From contig CANJHD010000012.1 of assembly GCA_947474065.1 (NCBI GenBank), positions 1-45,756 on the forward strand: a DNA stretch of 45,756 nucleotides. The letters are read 5' to 3'. The position numbers and the translations under genes were made by a program. How positions within the stretch are numbered: the stretch's first letter is position 1; the number at the start of each line of letters is the position of its first letter. Below, one piece after another: positions 7,469 to 16,111 of the stretch. Under the pieces are notes generated by a model. The model was not told the origin of the DNA. It searched no databases and worked only from the letters and a program-made list of their open reading frames with translations. Origin of the DNA: Planctomycetaceae bacterium (lineage in GTDB: Bacteria > Planctomycetota > Phycisphaerae > Phycisphaerales > SM1A02).

Positions 7469-9607
7469 TCACTCCTTTGACTTGGCAGCGCGCAGTGTGA
7501 CATCAAGTTCAATGTCCTTGCCGTCGCGCCAGATCTTCACCTTGGCAACATCGCCCGGCTTGTGAGCACGGAGCTTTGTCATCATGGCGCCAGCCCCTTC
7601 GAGTTCTTCGCCATTCCAGGCAACCAAGATGTCGCCTTTCAAGATGCCCGCCTCGCTCGCTGATGTATCGGTGCTCACGCCGTCAACCAGCACGCCCTTT
7701 GTAGGAGCACCCGGGGCGCGATCGTCATTATTCATGGATGGCATCACGCCCAAGCGCACGGCTGCGTATCCGCGGTCTGCTGTTCGCCCGCCATCTTGCT
7801 GGAATTCCAGGCGCTCCGGGCGCGTGGCCACGGTCGATGTGATGTCGGTTGCCAACGCAACCACCTTGGCGGCACCCTCGGGATTCAGGGTGTAGCCCTT
7901 GTCCTTCGGCGTGTGATAGATGTCATGATTCCCCGTGTACATAAAGACCACAGGGATGCCCGCTCCGTAGAAACTAGCGTGATCACTCGGTCCGCGACCC
8001 GACGGGTCAGCGTGCACCGTGAGACCACTGCGCTCAAAGATTGGGCGCATCACGTCAATCATTCCCTTTGCGGAATTCATGCCGCCAACGCTCAGGTCAT
8101 CTGAACGCAAGCGACCCACCATGTCCATGTTCACCATCAGTGACATCTTGTCGCCAGCAATTGTTGGATGTTCCACATACCAACGGGAGCCGCGCAGGCC
8201 GCTTTCCTCGCCAGTGAAGCCCAGGAACAGAATGCTGCGCGCGTCCTTCGGCGCATCTTTGCCGCCGTAAATGTCAGCCATCGCCTGCGCAACGCAAAGC
8301 ATTGCTGACGATCCGCTGGCATTGTCATCAGCGCCAGGGTGCAGCTGACCGGTGTACTGCGGACTCGTGCCGAAATAGCCGTAGCCGACATGGTCGAAAT
8401 GTGCGCCAACGACCACCCACTCATCTGCGAGCGAGCCTTTACCGCGCAGCACTCCGCCAACATTCTGCGTCGGGGTCCCGCCGCTCGATAGTTTCGTTTG
8501 AATGGAAACCTTTGAGCCATCGCCAAGAGCAACCGTCTTCACTTCGCCAGTATCAGCGCGCTTGCGCCAATCCAACAGTGAACCTTTGTCTGGTGCTCCG
8601 GCCTTGAGGATTTGCTCTGCCACTTCGTTGGTGACCTGCACCATCGGAATATCAAGCGGTCGGCCCCACCGGCTGGTGGAAACATCTTCGAGCGCAACCT
8701 TTCCATCGCGCGCCCCTGGGGGCGAAACCAAAATGATCCCTGCCGCGCCGCGTTCAACAAGCGCGTCAATCTTGGTGGTCATTGCCGAAAATTCACTAAA
8801 GCGGCGCGATGACCACTTGGAACGACCGCGCTCATCAAGTGGCTCGTAGCGGAAGACCAGCGCGATGCGTCCCTTGAGGTCCGCGCCCTCTTCAAAGCTC
8901 GTGTAGTCCGCCTCGCCCTTCTTGATGCCGTAACCAACGAAGGTGACGGGGGCCTCCACCTTTCCGTTGCCGGAGATTCCGAGCACCGAGAAGTCTTTGC
9001 CGCGCTCGCGATCTGCTCCGCCTGCCTTCAATGATCCGTCTTCCACCTTCGCAGCGCCGCCAGTGAGCGAAAATTTCTGCTGGTAACTCTTCCACGGCCC
9101 GTCCTTCGGAGTCACGCCATCTGCGCCGACAGCCGGGAACGCAACTTCAAGACCCGCGTCCTTCATCCAGAATTCCAGATACTCAGCCGCCAGGTCATTG
9201 CCACGGAGACCAGGCGCGCGGCCTTCAAACCACGGATTCGAAAGCGTGATGGCGTGTTGGTACCAACGGGTTGCTACTGGTCCAAGATCAACAAAGACCT
9301 TGGCAAGATCAATATCCTTGGCATCAACGGCCTTCGCGCTATCGGCGGGTGCCCAACTATAAACATTGATCGGACCCTCGATCACCTTGCTTGGTTCTGC
9401 AGGAGCCGGCGCCGCGGACTTCGAGGATTCATCCTGCTTCGCGCTCTGCTTCGGGGCGGGCGCATCGCGCGTGATGACGACTTGCTTCGGCGGCTCGGCA
9501 GCCGGTGCGCCCTGTTTCGGTGCATCTTGCCCGGCGTTGGCGAGCGCACAACATGTGCTAGCAACAGTGAGTGCGAATGGGCCTGAGCGCAAGATGGATC
9601 CGAGCAT
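7469..9607 (-). CDS. M28-family zinc peptidase with PA and PDZ domains, exported
   Basis: 712 aa with signal peptide (cleavage probably after ANA, residues 23-25) and a Pro/Ala/Lys-rich linker to about residue 75. A protease-associated domain covers roughly 200-340. The M28 catalytic part follows: GAHFDH (H403), GADDNASG (D427/D428), GEESG (E467/E468), NMDMVG (D495) and YHTPKD (H565), all ligands or catalytic residues of the two-zinc aminopeptidase site. A PDZ domain closes the protein (about 615-708, ending in a strand-rich WRDGKDIELDVTL). It should remove N-terminal residues from peptides in the periplasm or outside. A GAAAGG-like site (AAAGG) precedes the ATG. It converges with the GH95 gene (23-bp gap). 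Confidence 0.92.
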   Translation of the reverse strand: MLGSILRSGPFALTVASTCCALANAGQDAPKQGAPAAEPPKQVVITRDAPAPKQSAKQDESSKSAAPAPAEPSKVIEGPINVYSWAPADSAKAVDAKDIDLAKVFVDLGPVATRWYQHAITLSNPWFEGRAPGLRGNDLAAEYLEFWMKDAGLEVAFPAVGADGVTPKDGPWKSYQQKFSLTGGAAKVEDGSLKAGGADRERGKDFSVLGISGNGKVEAPVTFVGYGIKKGEADYTSFEEGADLKGRIALVFRYEPLDERGRSKWSSRRFSEFSAMTTKIDALVERGAAGIILVSPPGARDGKVALEDVSTSRWGRPLDIPMVQVTNEVAEQILKAGAPDKGSLLDWRKRADTGEVKTVALGDGSKVSIQTKLSSGGTPTQNVGGVLRGKGSLADEWVVVGAHFDHVGYGYFGTSPQYTGQLHPGADDNASGSSAMLCVAQAMADIYGGKDAPKDARSILFLGFTGEESGLRGSRWYVEHPTIAGDKMSLMVNMDMVGRLRSDDLSVGGMNSAKGMIDVMRPIFERSGLTVHADPSGRGPSDHASFYGAGIPVVFMYTGNHDIYHTPKDKGYTLNPEGAAKVVALATDITSTVATRPERLEFQQDGGRTADRGYAAVRLGVMPSMNNDDRAPGAPTKGVLVDGVSTDTSASEAGILKGDILVAWNGEELEGAGAMMTKLRAHKPGDVAKVKIWRDGKDIELDVTLRAAKSKE

Positions 9608-9668
9608 GAAGTGCCTTTCGAAGCCGGAAGTGTAAGGGTTTACGCAATGCTCCCCATCGCAAAAAGCA

Positions 9669-9698
9669 CGCGAGGGTCGCCGAGTGGCGACCCTCGCG
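9669..9698 (-). terminator. rho-independent terminator of the pilin-like gene
   Basis: A 13-bp perfect GC-rich stem (9669-9681 with 9686-9698) closes a GAGT/ACTC tetraloop. On the minus strand it is followed by TGCTTTTTG. It lies about 50 bp after the stop codon of the pilin-like gene and 62 bp before the M28 start. Confidence 0.85.
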
Positions 9699-9748
9699 GA
9701 AAGAATCAGGTCAGTAACGGCATTCGGTGACTTACACCGAGCAGCAAA

Positions 9749-10897
9749 TCAGTCTCCGATACGGAGCATGTCACGGCCCAAGATGCCGTCGACCGTCAAG
9801 ACGCCTGCGTTGCATGCGCCAGCGCCGGTGGTGAGCATGTCGTAAGCAGCTGAGTTGAAATACCCATTTGCGCCGCCGGAGCAGACGAACCACAAACTAC
9901 CGCTTGAGGCCGCCGTACCGGTTGAGGCTGCCGCCTGGGAGATCGACAAGTCACAGTCTTGCTGAATGCCAGCGATCGAAACAACCTGTGTGTGACTGTC
10001 AAAGAAAAGTACTGCTGGCGCACTGTTGTAGCCCTGGTTAAAGAACCACGGAGTTGGCGTAGAGAACGCTGGGTTCACTTCGGCACGCACCATGTTCTGG
10101 AGCCATTGATGCTCCCACATGCGCCACTTGAGCGATGGGTACTGAGCCATACCTGCAGTAGGACTCTTGAAAGCACCTGGCATGGTGGCCTTGGTCGGCT
10201 TTGCACCAAAGATTGCACTAGAACCGTTGCCAGTCTTGCGTGCCCACGCCATCACATCCGGTGACCACATGGCAGCCGGACTCCAGCAATAGGTCGGGGT
10301 TTCAAAGTCACCGTTCGTGTAGTTGAACTCCACGGGAGTAGAGAAGTACTTGTCAACCTTGGCGAGCGTGATCTTGTCCTTCGGGGCCCAGAAGACCTTG
10401 TCGTAGAACTTGCCACCAACATAACTGTTGAACGCCTTGCAATTAGTCAGACGCCATGCGCCTTCCCAACGCGCGGAAGCTCCCCAGAAATCGCAGGCCT
10501 GATAGGTCACAAAGTTGCCGCAGTTTCCTGGCCATCCAGCGCAGCGCGCAGGACCGCCAGCAATCCAGTAGCCCCACAGGCCACCACCGGAGTCCCAGCC
10601 AAGAATCATCTGTGGAATGCACTGCGTAGCAACGATGCCCGTGCATGCGCCAACGATGGCGTCGCCGTACATGCCGGCCTCGTCAGGCACAGCTGTGTAC
10701 TGCCGGTCGTTGTAGTCGGCACCGTACGCATTACACGCAGCACTCAGGTTGCGGAGATTGCCCAAACTCTGCGTGACAAGCGCAGCGTCTCGAGCCTTAC
10801 CAATCGCAGGCAACAGGATCGCAATGAGCAGCGCGATGATCGAAACGACCACCAACAACTCAACGATCGTGAAGCCCTTCTTAATGAGGCGGTTCAT
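9749..10897 (-). CDS. prepilin-type N-terminal cleavage/methylation protein (pseudopilin-like)
   Basis: 382 aa. The N-terminus MNRLIKKGFTIVELL is a type IV prepilin/type II secretion signal: cleavage after G8, new N-terminal Phe, Glu at +5, then a hydrophobic helix to about residue 30. The large C-terminal part is rich in Trp, Tyr, Gly and Cys (about nine Cys) and includes AVLFFDSHTQVVS, close to the C-terminal segment common in planctomycete proteins of this type. It should sit in the inner membrane as a pilus or pseudopilus subunit. Planctomycetes carry many such paralogues. A good Shine-Dalgarno (GAGGTAGG) lies just upstream of the ATG, which rules out the 26-residue longer frame. A terminator follows at 9669-9698. 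Confidence 0.85.
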   Translation of the reverse strand: MNRLIKKGFTIVELLVVVSIIALLIAILLPAIGKARDAALVTQSLGNLRNLSAACNAYGADYNDRQYTAVPDEAGMYGDAIVGACTGIVATQCIPQMILGWDSGGGLWGYWIAGGPARCAGWPGNCGNFVTYQACDFWGASARWEGAWRLTNCKAFNSYVGGKFYDKVFWAPKDKITLAKVDKYFSTPVEFNYTNGDFETPTYCWSPAAMWSPDVMAWARKTGNGSSAIFGAKPTKATMPGAFKSPTAGMAQYPSLKWRMWEHQWLQNMVRAEVNPAFSTPTPWFFNQGYNSAPAVLFFDSHTQVVSIAGIQQDCDLSISQAAASTGTAASSGSLWFVCSGGANGYFNSAAYDMLTTGAGACNAGVLTVDGILGRDMLRIGD

Positions 10898-11267
10898 ATA
10901 CCTACCTCGCCTTTCTGCAGCCCGCAGGCATGCATGAAGAGTCCAAACCAAGATGTGACCGGCACCGAAGTTCACCGAGGCTTCAAGGATCGGTGTTCCA
11001 GACCGGCGGGCTGGACTCGAACAGGTGCGGACCTTTGGCGGCAGGTCCGCGAAGCCGTTTCAGAAATCCAGATGCACCTGAGGGGTGTACTGGGGTTGTA
11101 TGGAACGATATCCGTACCAACAGACATACGGACAGCCCTACCGCCTGAGATTCAGAAGATCATTGGGATTGTCGTAGGTCAAATTGCCACCTAAGGGCCC
11201 TGATGTCCCAATAATGACTTTATGAGCCCAAATGGCGGCGCGGACCGTCCGCCTTTACCCTTCGCCC
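10898..11267. other. 370-bp divergent intergenic region with several inverted repeats
   Basis: No convincing gene is seen. It separates the pilin-like gene (left) from the cobalamin adenosyltransferase gene (right). Perfect short stems can be drawn at 10973-10978/10990-10995 (CACCGA), 11027-11033/11044-11050 (GCGGACC), 11111-11116/11127-11132 (TCCGTA), 11162-11168/11206-11212 (ATTGGGA, enclosing GGGCCC) and 11240-11245/11247-11252 (GCGGAC). No cobalamin riboswitch box or other known riboswitch core was recognised. It may be the long 5' leader of the pilin-like gene or hold promoters and operators. Confidence 0.4.
11256..11261 (+). promoter_or_regulatory. candidate -10 box (TACCCT) of the adenosyltransferase gene
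   Basis: TACCCT is followed by six bases (TCGCCC) and the ATG at 11268. There is no Shine-Dalgarno site. A near-palindrome, GCGGAC-C-GTCCGC, lies just upstream at 11240-11252 and could be an operator. Confidence 0.45.
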
Positions 11268-11831
11268 ATGAAGCTTTACACACGCACTGGCGACGATGGA
11301 ACTACCGGCCTCTTCAGTGGTGCCCGTGTTTCCAAGGACCATCCGCGCATCGAGGCGTACGGAACGATTGATGAATTGAATGCGGTCCTTGGCCTAGTGC
11401 TCAGCGCCTGCGATCCCGCGCATCCGTTTGAGAAGCGCCTGCACGCGATCGTTGGATCTATTCAATCGCGCCTCTTTGACATTGGAGCAGACCTCGCAAC
11501 GCCCGAGGGTGCCAAGCAGCAATCCAAGATTCACCGCATCAACGAAGCTGACGTATTGGAGTCAGAGAAGTGGATCGATGAAGTTGATTCCGCAAATCCG
11601 GCGCTCGCAACATTTGTTATGCCCGCAGGAACAGAATTAGCTGCGCGCCTACATCTCGCACGCACGGTGTGCCGCCGCGCGGAACGCACGATCATTTCAT
11701 TGGGAAGCATTGAACCTGTGGGCGAACCGCTCATGCGCTATGTCAATCGATTGAGCGATCTGTTCTTTGCCATGGCGCGCCGCGCAAATCATGAACGCGG
11801 ACACCCTGATGTTCCATGGGTGCCTAAGTAA
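11268..11831 (+). CDS. ATP:cob(I)alamin adenosyltransferase, PduO type
   Basis: 187 aa, the usual length. Transfers the adenosyl group of ATP to reduced cobalamin, making adenosylcobalamin. The N-terminal MKLYTRTGDDGTTGLF is the ATP-binding signature of PduO-type enzymes; YGTIDELNAVLG and the C-terminal CRRAERT and YVNRLSDLFF motifs are also diagnostic. The ATG at 11268 was preferred over an in-frame ATG at 11232 because it matches the family N-terminus and stands six bases from a -10-like box. No cobalamin-dependent enzyme lies next to it. It converges with upp; the gap holds tandem 12-mers. Confidence 0.93.
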   Translation: MKLYTRTGDDGTTGLFSGARVSKDHPRIEAYGTIDELNAVLGLVLSACDPAHPFEKRLHAIVGSIQSRLFDIGADLATPEGAKQQSKIHRINEADVLESEKWIDEVDSANPALATFVMPAGTELAARLHLARTVCRRAERTIISLGSIEPVGEPLMRYVNRLSDLFFAMARRANHERGHPDVPWVPK

Positions 11832-11895
11832 TTCACTTGGTGATTCACTTGGTAATAGGTGGTTTGCCTACTAATTCACCCAGTAATTCACTAAG
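11829..11895. repeat. four degenerate 12-bp repeats (TAATTCACTTGG type)
   Basis: Two tandem pairs: 11829-11840 with 11841-11852, and 11872-11883 with 11884-11895, all close to TAATTCACNNRG. The first overlaps the stop codon of the adenosyltransferase gene. They lie between two convergent genes, separated by a 19-bp spacer. Confidence 0.6.
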
Positions 11896-11913
11896 CGGTA
11901 ACACAAGCGCTTC

Positions 11914-12567
11914 TTACACTTCAATCGTGCCAAACACGCGATCACCCGCATCGCCAAGCCCTGGGCGAATGTAAGCGTTGCTATCAAGTTCACGGTCAAG
12001 TGCTGCAGCGTGAACCATGACATCGGGATGTTCGTTATGCACGCGACGAACGCCCTCTGGGGCGACAACCAAGCAAACCATCTGAATGTCACGACAGCCG
12101 GCTTCCTTCAAGTAACGAATCGCTGCGCATGCACTTCCACCAGTGGCGAGCATTGGGTCAATGACGATCGCGTAACCATCGCCGACGTCATGCGGAAGCT
12201 TTGCGTAATAGGTGACTGGTCGATGTGTTGTCTCGTCGCGGCGAATTCCAATATGCCCAACGCGAGCCTCTGGGAAGAGCTGCATCACGCCATCGGTCAT
12301 GCTCAAACCTGCGCGCAGTATTGGAACAAGCGTCACCGGACGGCTCAATTGATGACCAATTGTCTCCTCGAGCGGGGTCTGAACGGTGATAGTGCGGGTG
12401 TCAAATCGGCGGGAGACCTCATAGGTCATCAGACCGGCGATCTCGTTGAGTAAACGGCGAAAGTCCGCGGAATGAGTGCCTTGATCGCGTGCGATCGCCA
12501 ACTTATGCCGAATGAGCGGGTGATCGAAGACCTTGAGATTGAATAATGAGTCGGAATGCGTCGGCAT
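11914..12567 (-). CDS. upp: uracil phosphoribosyltransferase
   Basis: 217 aa. Converts uracil plus PRPP to UMP in pyrimidine salvage. The PRPP loop reads VIDPMLATGGSA, the uracil-binding end reads GDAGDRVFGT, and the start FDHPLIRHKLAIARD is typical. The ATG at 12567 has a strong Shine-Dalgarno (AAAGGAG) and gives the normal family length; a longer frame to 12714 would run into the divergent neighbour. It shares a 72-bp divergent promoter region with the DUF1579-like gene. Confidence 0.95.
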   Translation of the reverse strand: MPTHSDSLFNLKVFDHPLIRHKLAIARDQGTHSADFRRLLNEIAGLMTYEVSRRFDTRTITVQTPLEETIGHQLSRPVTLVPILRAGLSMTDGVMQLFPEARVGHIGIRRDETTHRPVTYYAKLPHDVGDGYAIVIDPMLATGGSACAAIRYLKEAGCRDIQMVCLVVAPEGVRRVHNEHPDVMVHAAALDRELDSNAYIRPGLGDAGDRVFGTIEV

Positions 12568-12639
12568 GAAAGTGCTCCTTTCGGTCAAGCGTAGACTGCC
12601 CCGTCGCGCCGCGAACCCTGCGGCCGGAGGAGAATCACC

Positions 12640-13590
12640 TTGAAAGCCACCGCGAACGAATCCCCGCGCAATAACGGCGTGCTGCTGAATGGCGCACGAA
12701 ACACCACCACGCAACGTCGCGACACTGTTCGCAGTGGTTCCTTTATGTTGGGAGCTGCCGCCCTTGGTGGTGCGGCTCTTGCCATTCTCTTAGGCGCAGC
12801 GTTCGCCCAGACGCCGGCCGCTAGTCGGCCAGCCGGGCGAGTGAAGCCAAGCCCAGAGCAGATCACGCAAGAGACGCGTGCAGCAATGGAAGTGCTCAAC
12901 CAATTCGTTGGTCGCTGGGATATCAATGGTCAATCATTTGATGAGAACGACAAGCCGGTAGGAACGTTTACTGGCAGCGCGCATTACACATTCGTAATGG
13001 CGAACAATTTCTTGATGGGCGAAACCACCCTGACGGCCGGCAACTATTTGCTTGATCAGACCGATTACTTTGGATATTCGCCAGGCCTCAATAAGTACAC
13101 GCACGTCATGCTCACGGAACTCGACAAGTCGATGATCTATCAGCAAGGCGAGTGGATGGCGGAAGTCGGCTCGTTCGTGTTCGCTGTTGCAGCGCCGCTC
13201 GACTCACCAAAGGGAACGCCACGCAGTGTTGGACTTGAATACGGATTCAGCAACGCGGGCATTGCCGTCACTATGAGTATGCAGAATGGCGTAAAGCCAA
13301 TGCGCAAAGTGCGCATGCTGCTCACCAAATCAACTCAGCCCGCTGCACCAACGGGCGCAGATGGCATGCCAGCCGGTGGCAATGTGCAGTATCAACAGGG
13401 CGATCCAGCCAAGATGCGCGCGCAGATGCAACAAACGGTTGGACAGATGACCGCACAAAAACAAGCCATGCAGCAATATATTCAAGGCATGAATATGGGC
13501 ATGGACAGCCAGATGGACAAGATGATGGATCAACAGATGGACCAAGGCGTGACCGATCAAACCCGCGAACTGCTCCGGGGCCCTGAGTAA
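12640..13590 (+). CDS. DUF1579-like exported protein
   Basis: 316 aa. A long polar N-terminus precedes a hydrophobic segment (about residues 33-56, ending AAFAQ), a signal peptide or membrane anchor. Residues about 85-235 have a lipocalin-like beta-barrel pattern matching DUF1579: FVGRWDINGQ, then GTFTGSAHYTFVMANNFLMGE. The C-terminal 70 residues are rich in Gln and Met and likely helical. Function unknown. The start is a TTG at 12640 placed seven bases after a strong GGAGGAG. Its stop overlaps the der start (TAATG), so the two genes are probably translated together. Confidence 0.75.
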   Translation: MKATANESPRNNGVLLNGARNTTTQRRDTVRSGSFMLGAAALGGAALAILLGAAFAQTPAASRPAGRVKPSPEQITQETRAAMEVLNQFVGRWDINGQSFDENDKPVGTFTGSAHYTFVMANNFLMGETTLTAGNYLLDQTDYFGYSPGLNKYTHVMLTELDKSMIYQQGEWMAEVGSFVFAVAAPLDSPKGTPRSVGLEYGFSNAGIAVTMSMQNGVKPMRKVRMLLTKSTQPAAPTGADGMPAGGNVQYQQGDPAKMRAQMQQTVGQMTAQKQAMQQYIQGMNMGMDSQMDKMMDQQMDQGVTDQTRELLRGPE

Positions 13591-14990
13591 TGTCATTACC
13601 CCGCCTCGCAATCATTGGTCGACCAAATGTCGGCAAGTCCAGCTTGTTTAATCGACTCGCTGGTCGTCGCATTTCTATTGTTGATCCGACTCCTGGTGTG
13701 ACTCGCGATCGCGTTACCACCATCCTTGAACTTAATCCGCCGCCGGATCGCTCTGATGAGCAGCCGCGATTTGTGGAAATCATGGATACCGGTGGATACG
13801 GGATCTACGCCGCCGAGGGCGGACAAATCGATGACGCCGGTAAGGACTTGGCGCTATTGACACCTGACATCGAAGCGCAGATTTACAAAGCTGCACATGA
13901 TGCGGAATTGATTCTCTTTGTGATCGATGCGCGCGATGGCGTCATGCCGCTTGATGAGCGTGTTGCGAAGTTGATTCGCAGTGCGGGACTCTCGCAGAAG
14001 GTTGTTCCGATTGCCAATAAGGTCGACGATCCAAGTTGGGATGCTGATGGCTTCGAGGCTGCAGCGCTTGGCTTTGGACAACCACTCTTGGTGAGTGCCA
14101 CGTCTGGCTACGGTTCCAAGCGACTCCTAGAAACCGTGTGGGAACGTCTTGAAAAGTCCACGGTTGGTGAGCAGCCAGAAGTTCCGGAAGTTCGCTTTGC
14201 GATCGTTGGGCGCCGTAATGCTGGCAAGAGTTCGTTGGTAAATACGCTCGCCGGCGAACCGCGCGTGATTGTCAGTGAGATCGCGGGGACCACGCGCGAC
14301 GCCGTTGATGTCCGCTTTGAAATCGATGGCAAGGTGTTGGTCGCTATTGACACCGCCGGCGTGCGCAAGCGAAAGAGTTGGGCGGACGACGTTGAGTTCT
14401 ATTCGAATGCCCGCACCGACAATGCGATCGAGCGCGCCGATGTGTGCGTGTTGCTCTTGGACGCAACTGAGAAGTGTTCGCAGATTGAGAAGCGCCTTGC
14501 AAGCCAGCTTGAAGAGAAGTACAAACCAACGGTCATTGCTGTTAATAAGTGGGACCTGGTCTCTGGCAAGCTTTCGCCAAAGGACTACACCGAATATCTG
14601 ACGCAGGAATTCCCTGGTCTTGAATTCGCGCCAATCGTCTTCATCAGTGCCAAGGATGCAAGCGGAATGAAAGAACTTCTTGGCATGATCGCGAACCTCG
14701 ATCAACAGACCAAGCACCGCGAGGGAACTGGCCGAATCAACAACGCCGTGCGTGAGATTCTTGAAGCACGCGGGCCCAGTTCCGCGCTTGGAACCCGTGC
14801 CAAGGTCTTCTATGTGGCGCAAATTGATGTGCAGCCACCGACCATCGCTATGGTGGTTAATAAGCCCGACCTCTTTAAGGGCACCTATGAGCGGTACTTC
14901 AAGAATCAATTGCGCGAGCACTTGCCGTTCAGTGAAGTGCCGATCAAGTTGATCTTTAGCGAGCGCAAGCGCGAAGAGCGCAGACACTGA
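13590..14990 (+). CDS. der: GTPase Der (EngA), ribosome assembly factor
   Basis: 466 aa with two successive GTPase domains and a C-terminal KH-like domain, the arrangement unique to Der. The first domain has GRPNVGKSS (residue 10 on) and DTGGYG; the second has GRRNAGKSS, GTTRDAV, DTAGVRKRKSW and NKWDL. It is required for maturation of the large ribosomal subunit in bacteria. It starts at the last base of the upstream stop codon and has no separate promoter in the gap, so it depends on the DUF1579-like gene's transcript. It converges with the membrane protein at 15019. Confidence 0.97.
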   Translation: MSLPRLAIIGRPNVGKSSLFNRLAGRRISIVDPTPGVTRDRVTTILELNPPPDRSDEQPRFVEIMDTGGYGIYAAEGGQIDDAGKDLALLTPDIEAQIYKAAHDAELILFVIDARDGVMPLDERVAKLIRSAGLSQKVVPIANKVDDPSWDADGFEAAALGFGQPLLVSATSGYGSKRLLETVWERLEKSTVGEQPEVPEVRFAIVGRRNAGKSSLVNTLAGEPRVIVSEIAGTTRDAVDVRFEIDGKVLVAIDTAGVRKRKSWADDVEFYSNARTDNAIERADVCVLLLDATEKCSQIEKRLASQLEEKYKPTVIAVNKWDLVSGKLSPKDYTEYLTQEFPGLEFAPIVFISAKDASGMKELLGMIANLDQQTKHREGTGRINNAVREILEARGPSSALGTRAKVFYVAQIDVQPPTIAMVVNKPDLFKGTYERYFKNQLREHLPFSEVPIKLIFSERKREERRH

Positions 14991-15018
14991 GATCGACACG
15001 ATCGCTGTTAGCCGAAGA

Positions 15019-15540
15019 TCACCCAGGCCGAACTGCCCAGGTGATGACGAACGCCACCGTGGCGAGTGCGCCAACAATTCCTGTGCCGATGGCAGTTGCT
15101 GCGAATGCATCGAGCGTTGCCATGCGGAATGCAGAGCGAGCAAGAAGTGCGGAAGCCACCGCAAAGGTCAAGCCATCGAAGGCGAGCTTGACCATCGGTT
15201 GATCAATGGGGACGAAATTGGTGAGCGCCGCTACGGCAACACATGCAAATGATCGGCTCGTGATGTCGAGGGCCGATCCGGGCGGACGACCACGGACGAG
15301 CGAGATAGCGGCAAATGCGGCCGCGCCAGCACCGGTACAAAGAAGTAGCCACACCACCAATGCGCCGGCCGCAGAGAGGCGTTGAATCGCAGTGGGAACG
15401 ACCACCTCGGCGGGAAGAAGTGCTGGCAAGCCTGCCAAGCAACCAATGACCGAAGCGAGCAACGCGACAACACCTATGCCACCCCAAAATCGGAAGTCAC
15501 CCTCTGGGCACAAGGGGAGATCATGAGCGCGGTCGTTCAT
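15019..15540 (-). CDS. hypothetical membrane protein, four or five helices
   Basis: 173 aa, not recognised. It is mostly hydrophobic: segments begin near GGIGVVALLASVIGCLAG, LVVWLLLCTGAGAAAF, SRSFACVAVAALTNF and GTGIVGALATVAFVIT. The N-terminus is short and hydrophilic with one Cys (LPLCPEGDF). The ATG at 15540 is nine bases after TACGAT; the longer frame to 15588 would overlap the divergent gene's start. Confidence 0.6.
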   Translation of the reverse strand: MNDRAHDLPLCPEGDFRFWGGIGVVALLASVIGCLAGLPALLPAEVVVPTAIQRLSAAGALVVWLLLCTGAGAAAFAAISLVRGRPPGSALDITSRSFACVAVAALTNFVPIDQPMVKLAFDGLTFAVASALLARSAFRMATLDAFAATAIGTGIVGALATVAFVITWAVRPG

Positions 15541-15549
15541 CCGACGCTC

Positions 15550-15555
15550 ATCGTA
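15550..15555 (-). promoter_or_regulatory. candidate -10 box (TACGAT) of the membrane protein gene
   Basis: On the minus strand TACGAT is followed by nine bases and the ATG at 15540. No Shine-Dalgarno site is seen. Confidence 0.4.
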
Positions 15556-15570
15556 ACCCGCGCCGTGGGA

Positions 15571-15576
15571 TATCCT
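15571..15576 (+). promoter_or_regulatory. candidate -10 box (TATCCT) of the zinc-ribbon gene
   Basis: TATCCT is followed by ten bases and the ATG at 15587. The same hexamer precedes the starts of the GH29, gpmI and PLP-homeostasis genes. Confidence 0.45.
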
Positions 15577-15586
15577 TGGGCCCGCC

Positions 15587-16111
15587 ATGGATATTCAGAT
15601 CCGCGACCCCAGCCGCCAGCCCGTTGGCGTGGCACAGGTGGATCCAACCGCTCGACCAATGCTGGTGCGCGTGGTCAGTCCGAATGGTTTAGAACAAGAA
15701 ATCTACCTCGACTGGGAACATGCGCTCGACGATGCCGGGCAACTGCGGTCCTGTGTTGTGTGTGGATGCCAACGCTTGTACCGACGACGAACGCTTCCGA
15801 GGTTTGCGCCATTTGCCTTGGTGCTTGCAGGAGCGGGTGTTGTAGCCGGTGTACTTGGGTATTCGAGCGACCCGATAGTTCTTACTGCACTCGTTGCGCT
15901 GGTATTTCTTGACGGTGCCGTACTAGTGTTGGCCCGAGTGCAATTGGTCTGCTATCGCTGCGGGACCGCGTATGGGAGCGCACCGATCGCGCGCTACCAC
16001 CAGACATGGGACGCGCGTATCGCCGTGGATCCCGACAGCCTGCCCGCTGCCGTTGGTACCACCCGCAACCGTAACGATAGAGACGAGCCATCGCTACCAT
16101 CAAACCAATGA
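15587..16111 (+). CDS. hypothetical membrane protein with a split zinc ribbon
   Basis: 174 aa. Two Cys pairs, CVVCGC (about residues 56-61) and CYRCG (about 120-124), flank two adjacent membrane helices (about 73-115), so a zinc ribbon could form on the cytoplasmic side with the helices as a hairpin between its two knuckles. The first 55 residues look like a small beta domain; the tail is hydrophilic. Function unknown. The stop overlaps the tmk start by four bases (ATGA), so it is probably translationally coupled to tmk. Confidence 0.65.
   Translation: MDIQIRDPSRQPVGVAQVDPTARPMLVRVVSPNGLEQEIYLDWEHALDDAGQLRSCVVCGCQRLYRRRTLPRFAPFALVLAGAGVVAGVLGYSSDPIVLTALVALVFLDGAVLVLARVQLVCYRCGTAYGSAPIARYHQTWDARIAVDPDSLPAAVGTTRNRNDRDEPSLPSNQ

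Noticed and set aside
11008-11050. tRNA-like T-loop (GTTCGAGTCC on the minus strand)
   Set aside because: The bases on either side do not form the 5-bp T-stem, and no anticodon or acceptor stem can be drawn.
14127-15164. 345-codon frame on the minus strand across der
   Set aside because: It is antisense to the well-supported Der protein, with no recognisable family; a by-product of GC-rich codon use.
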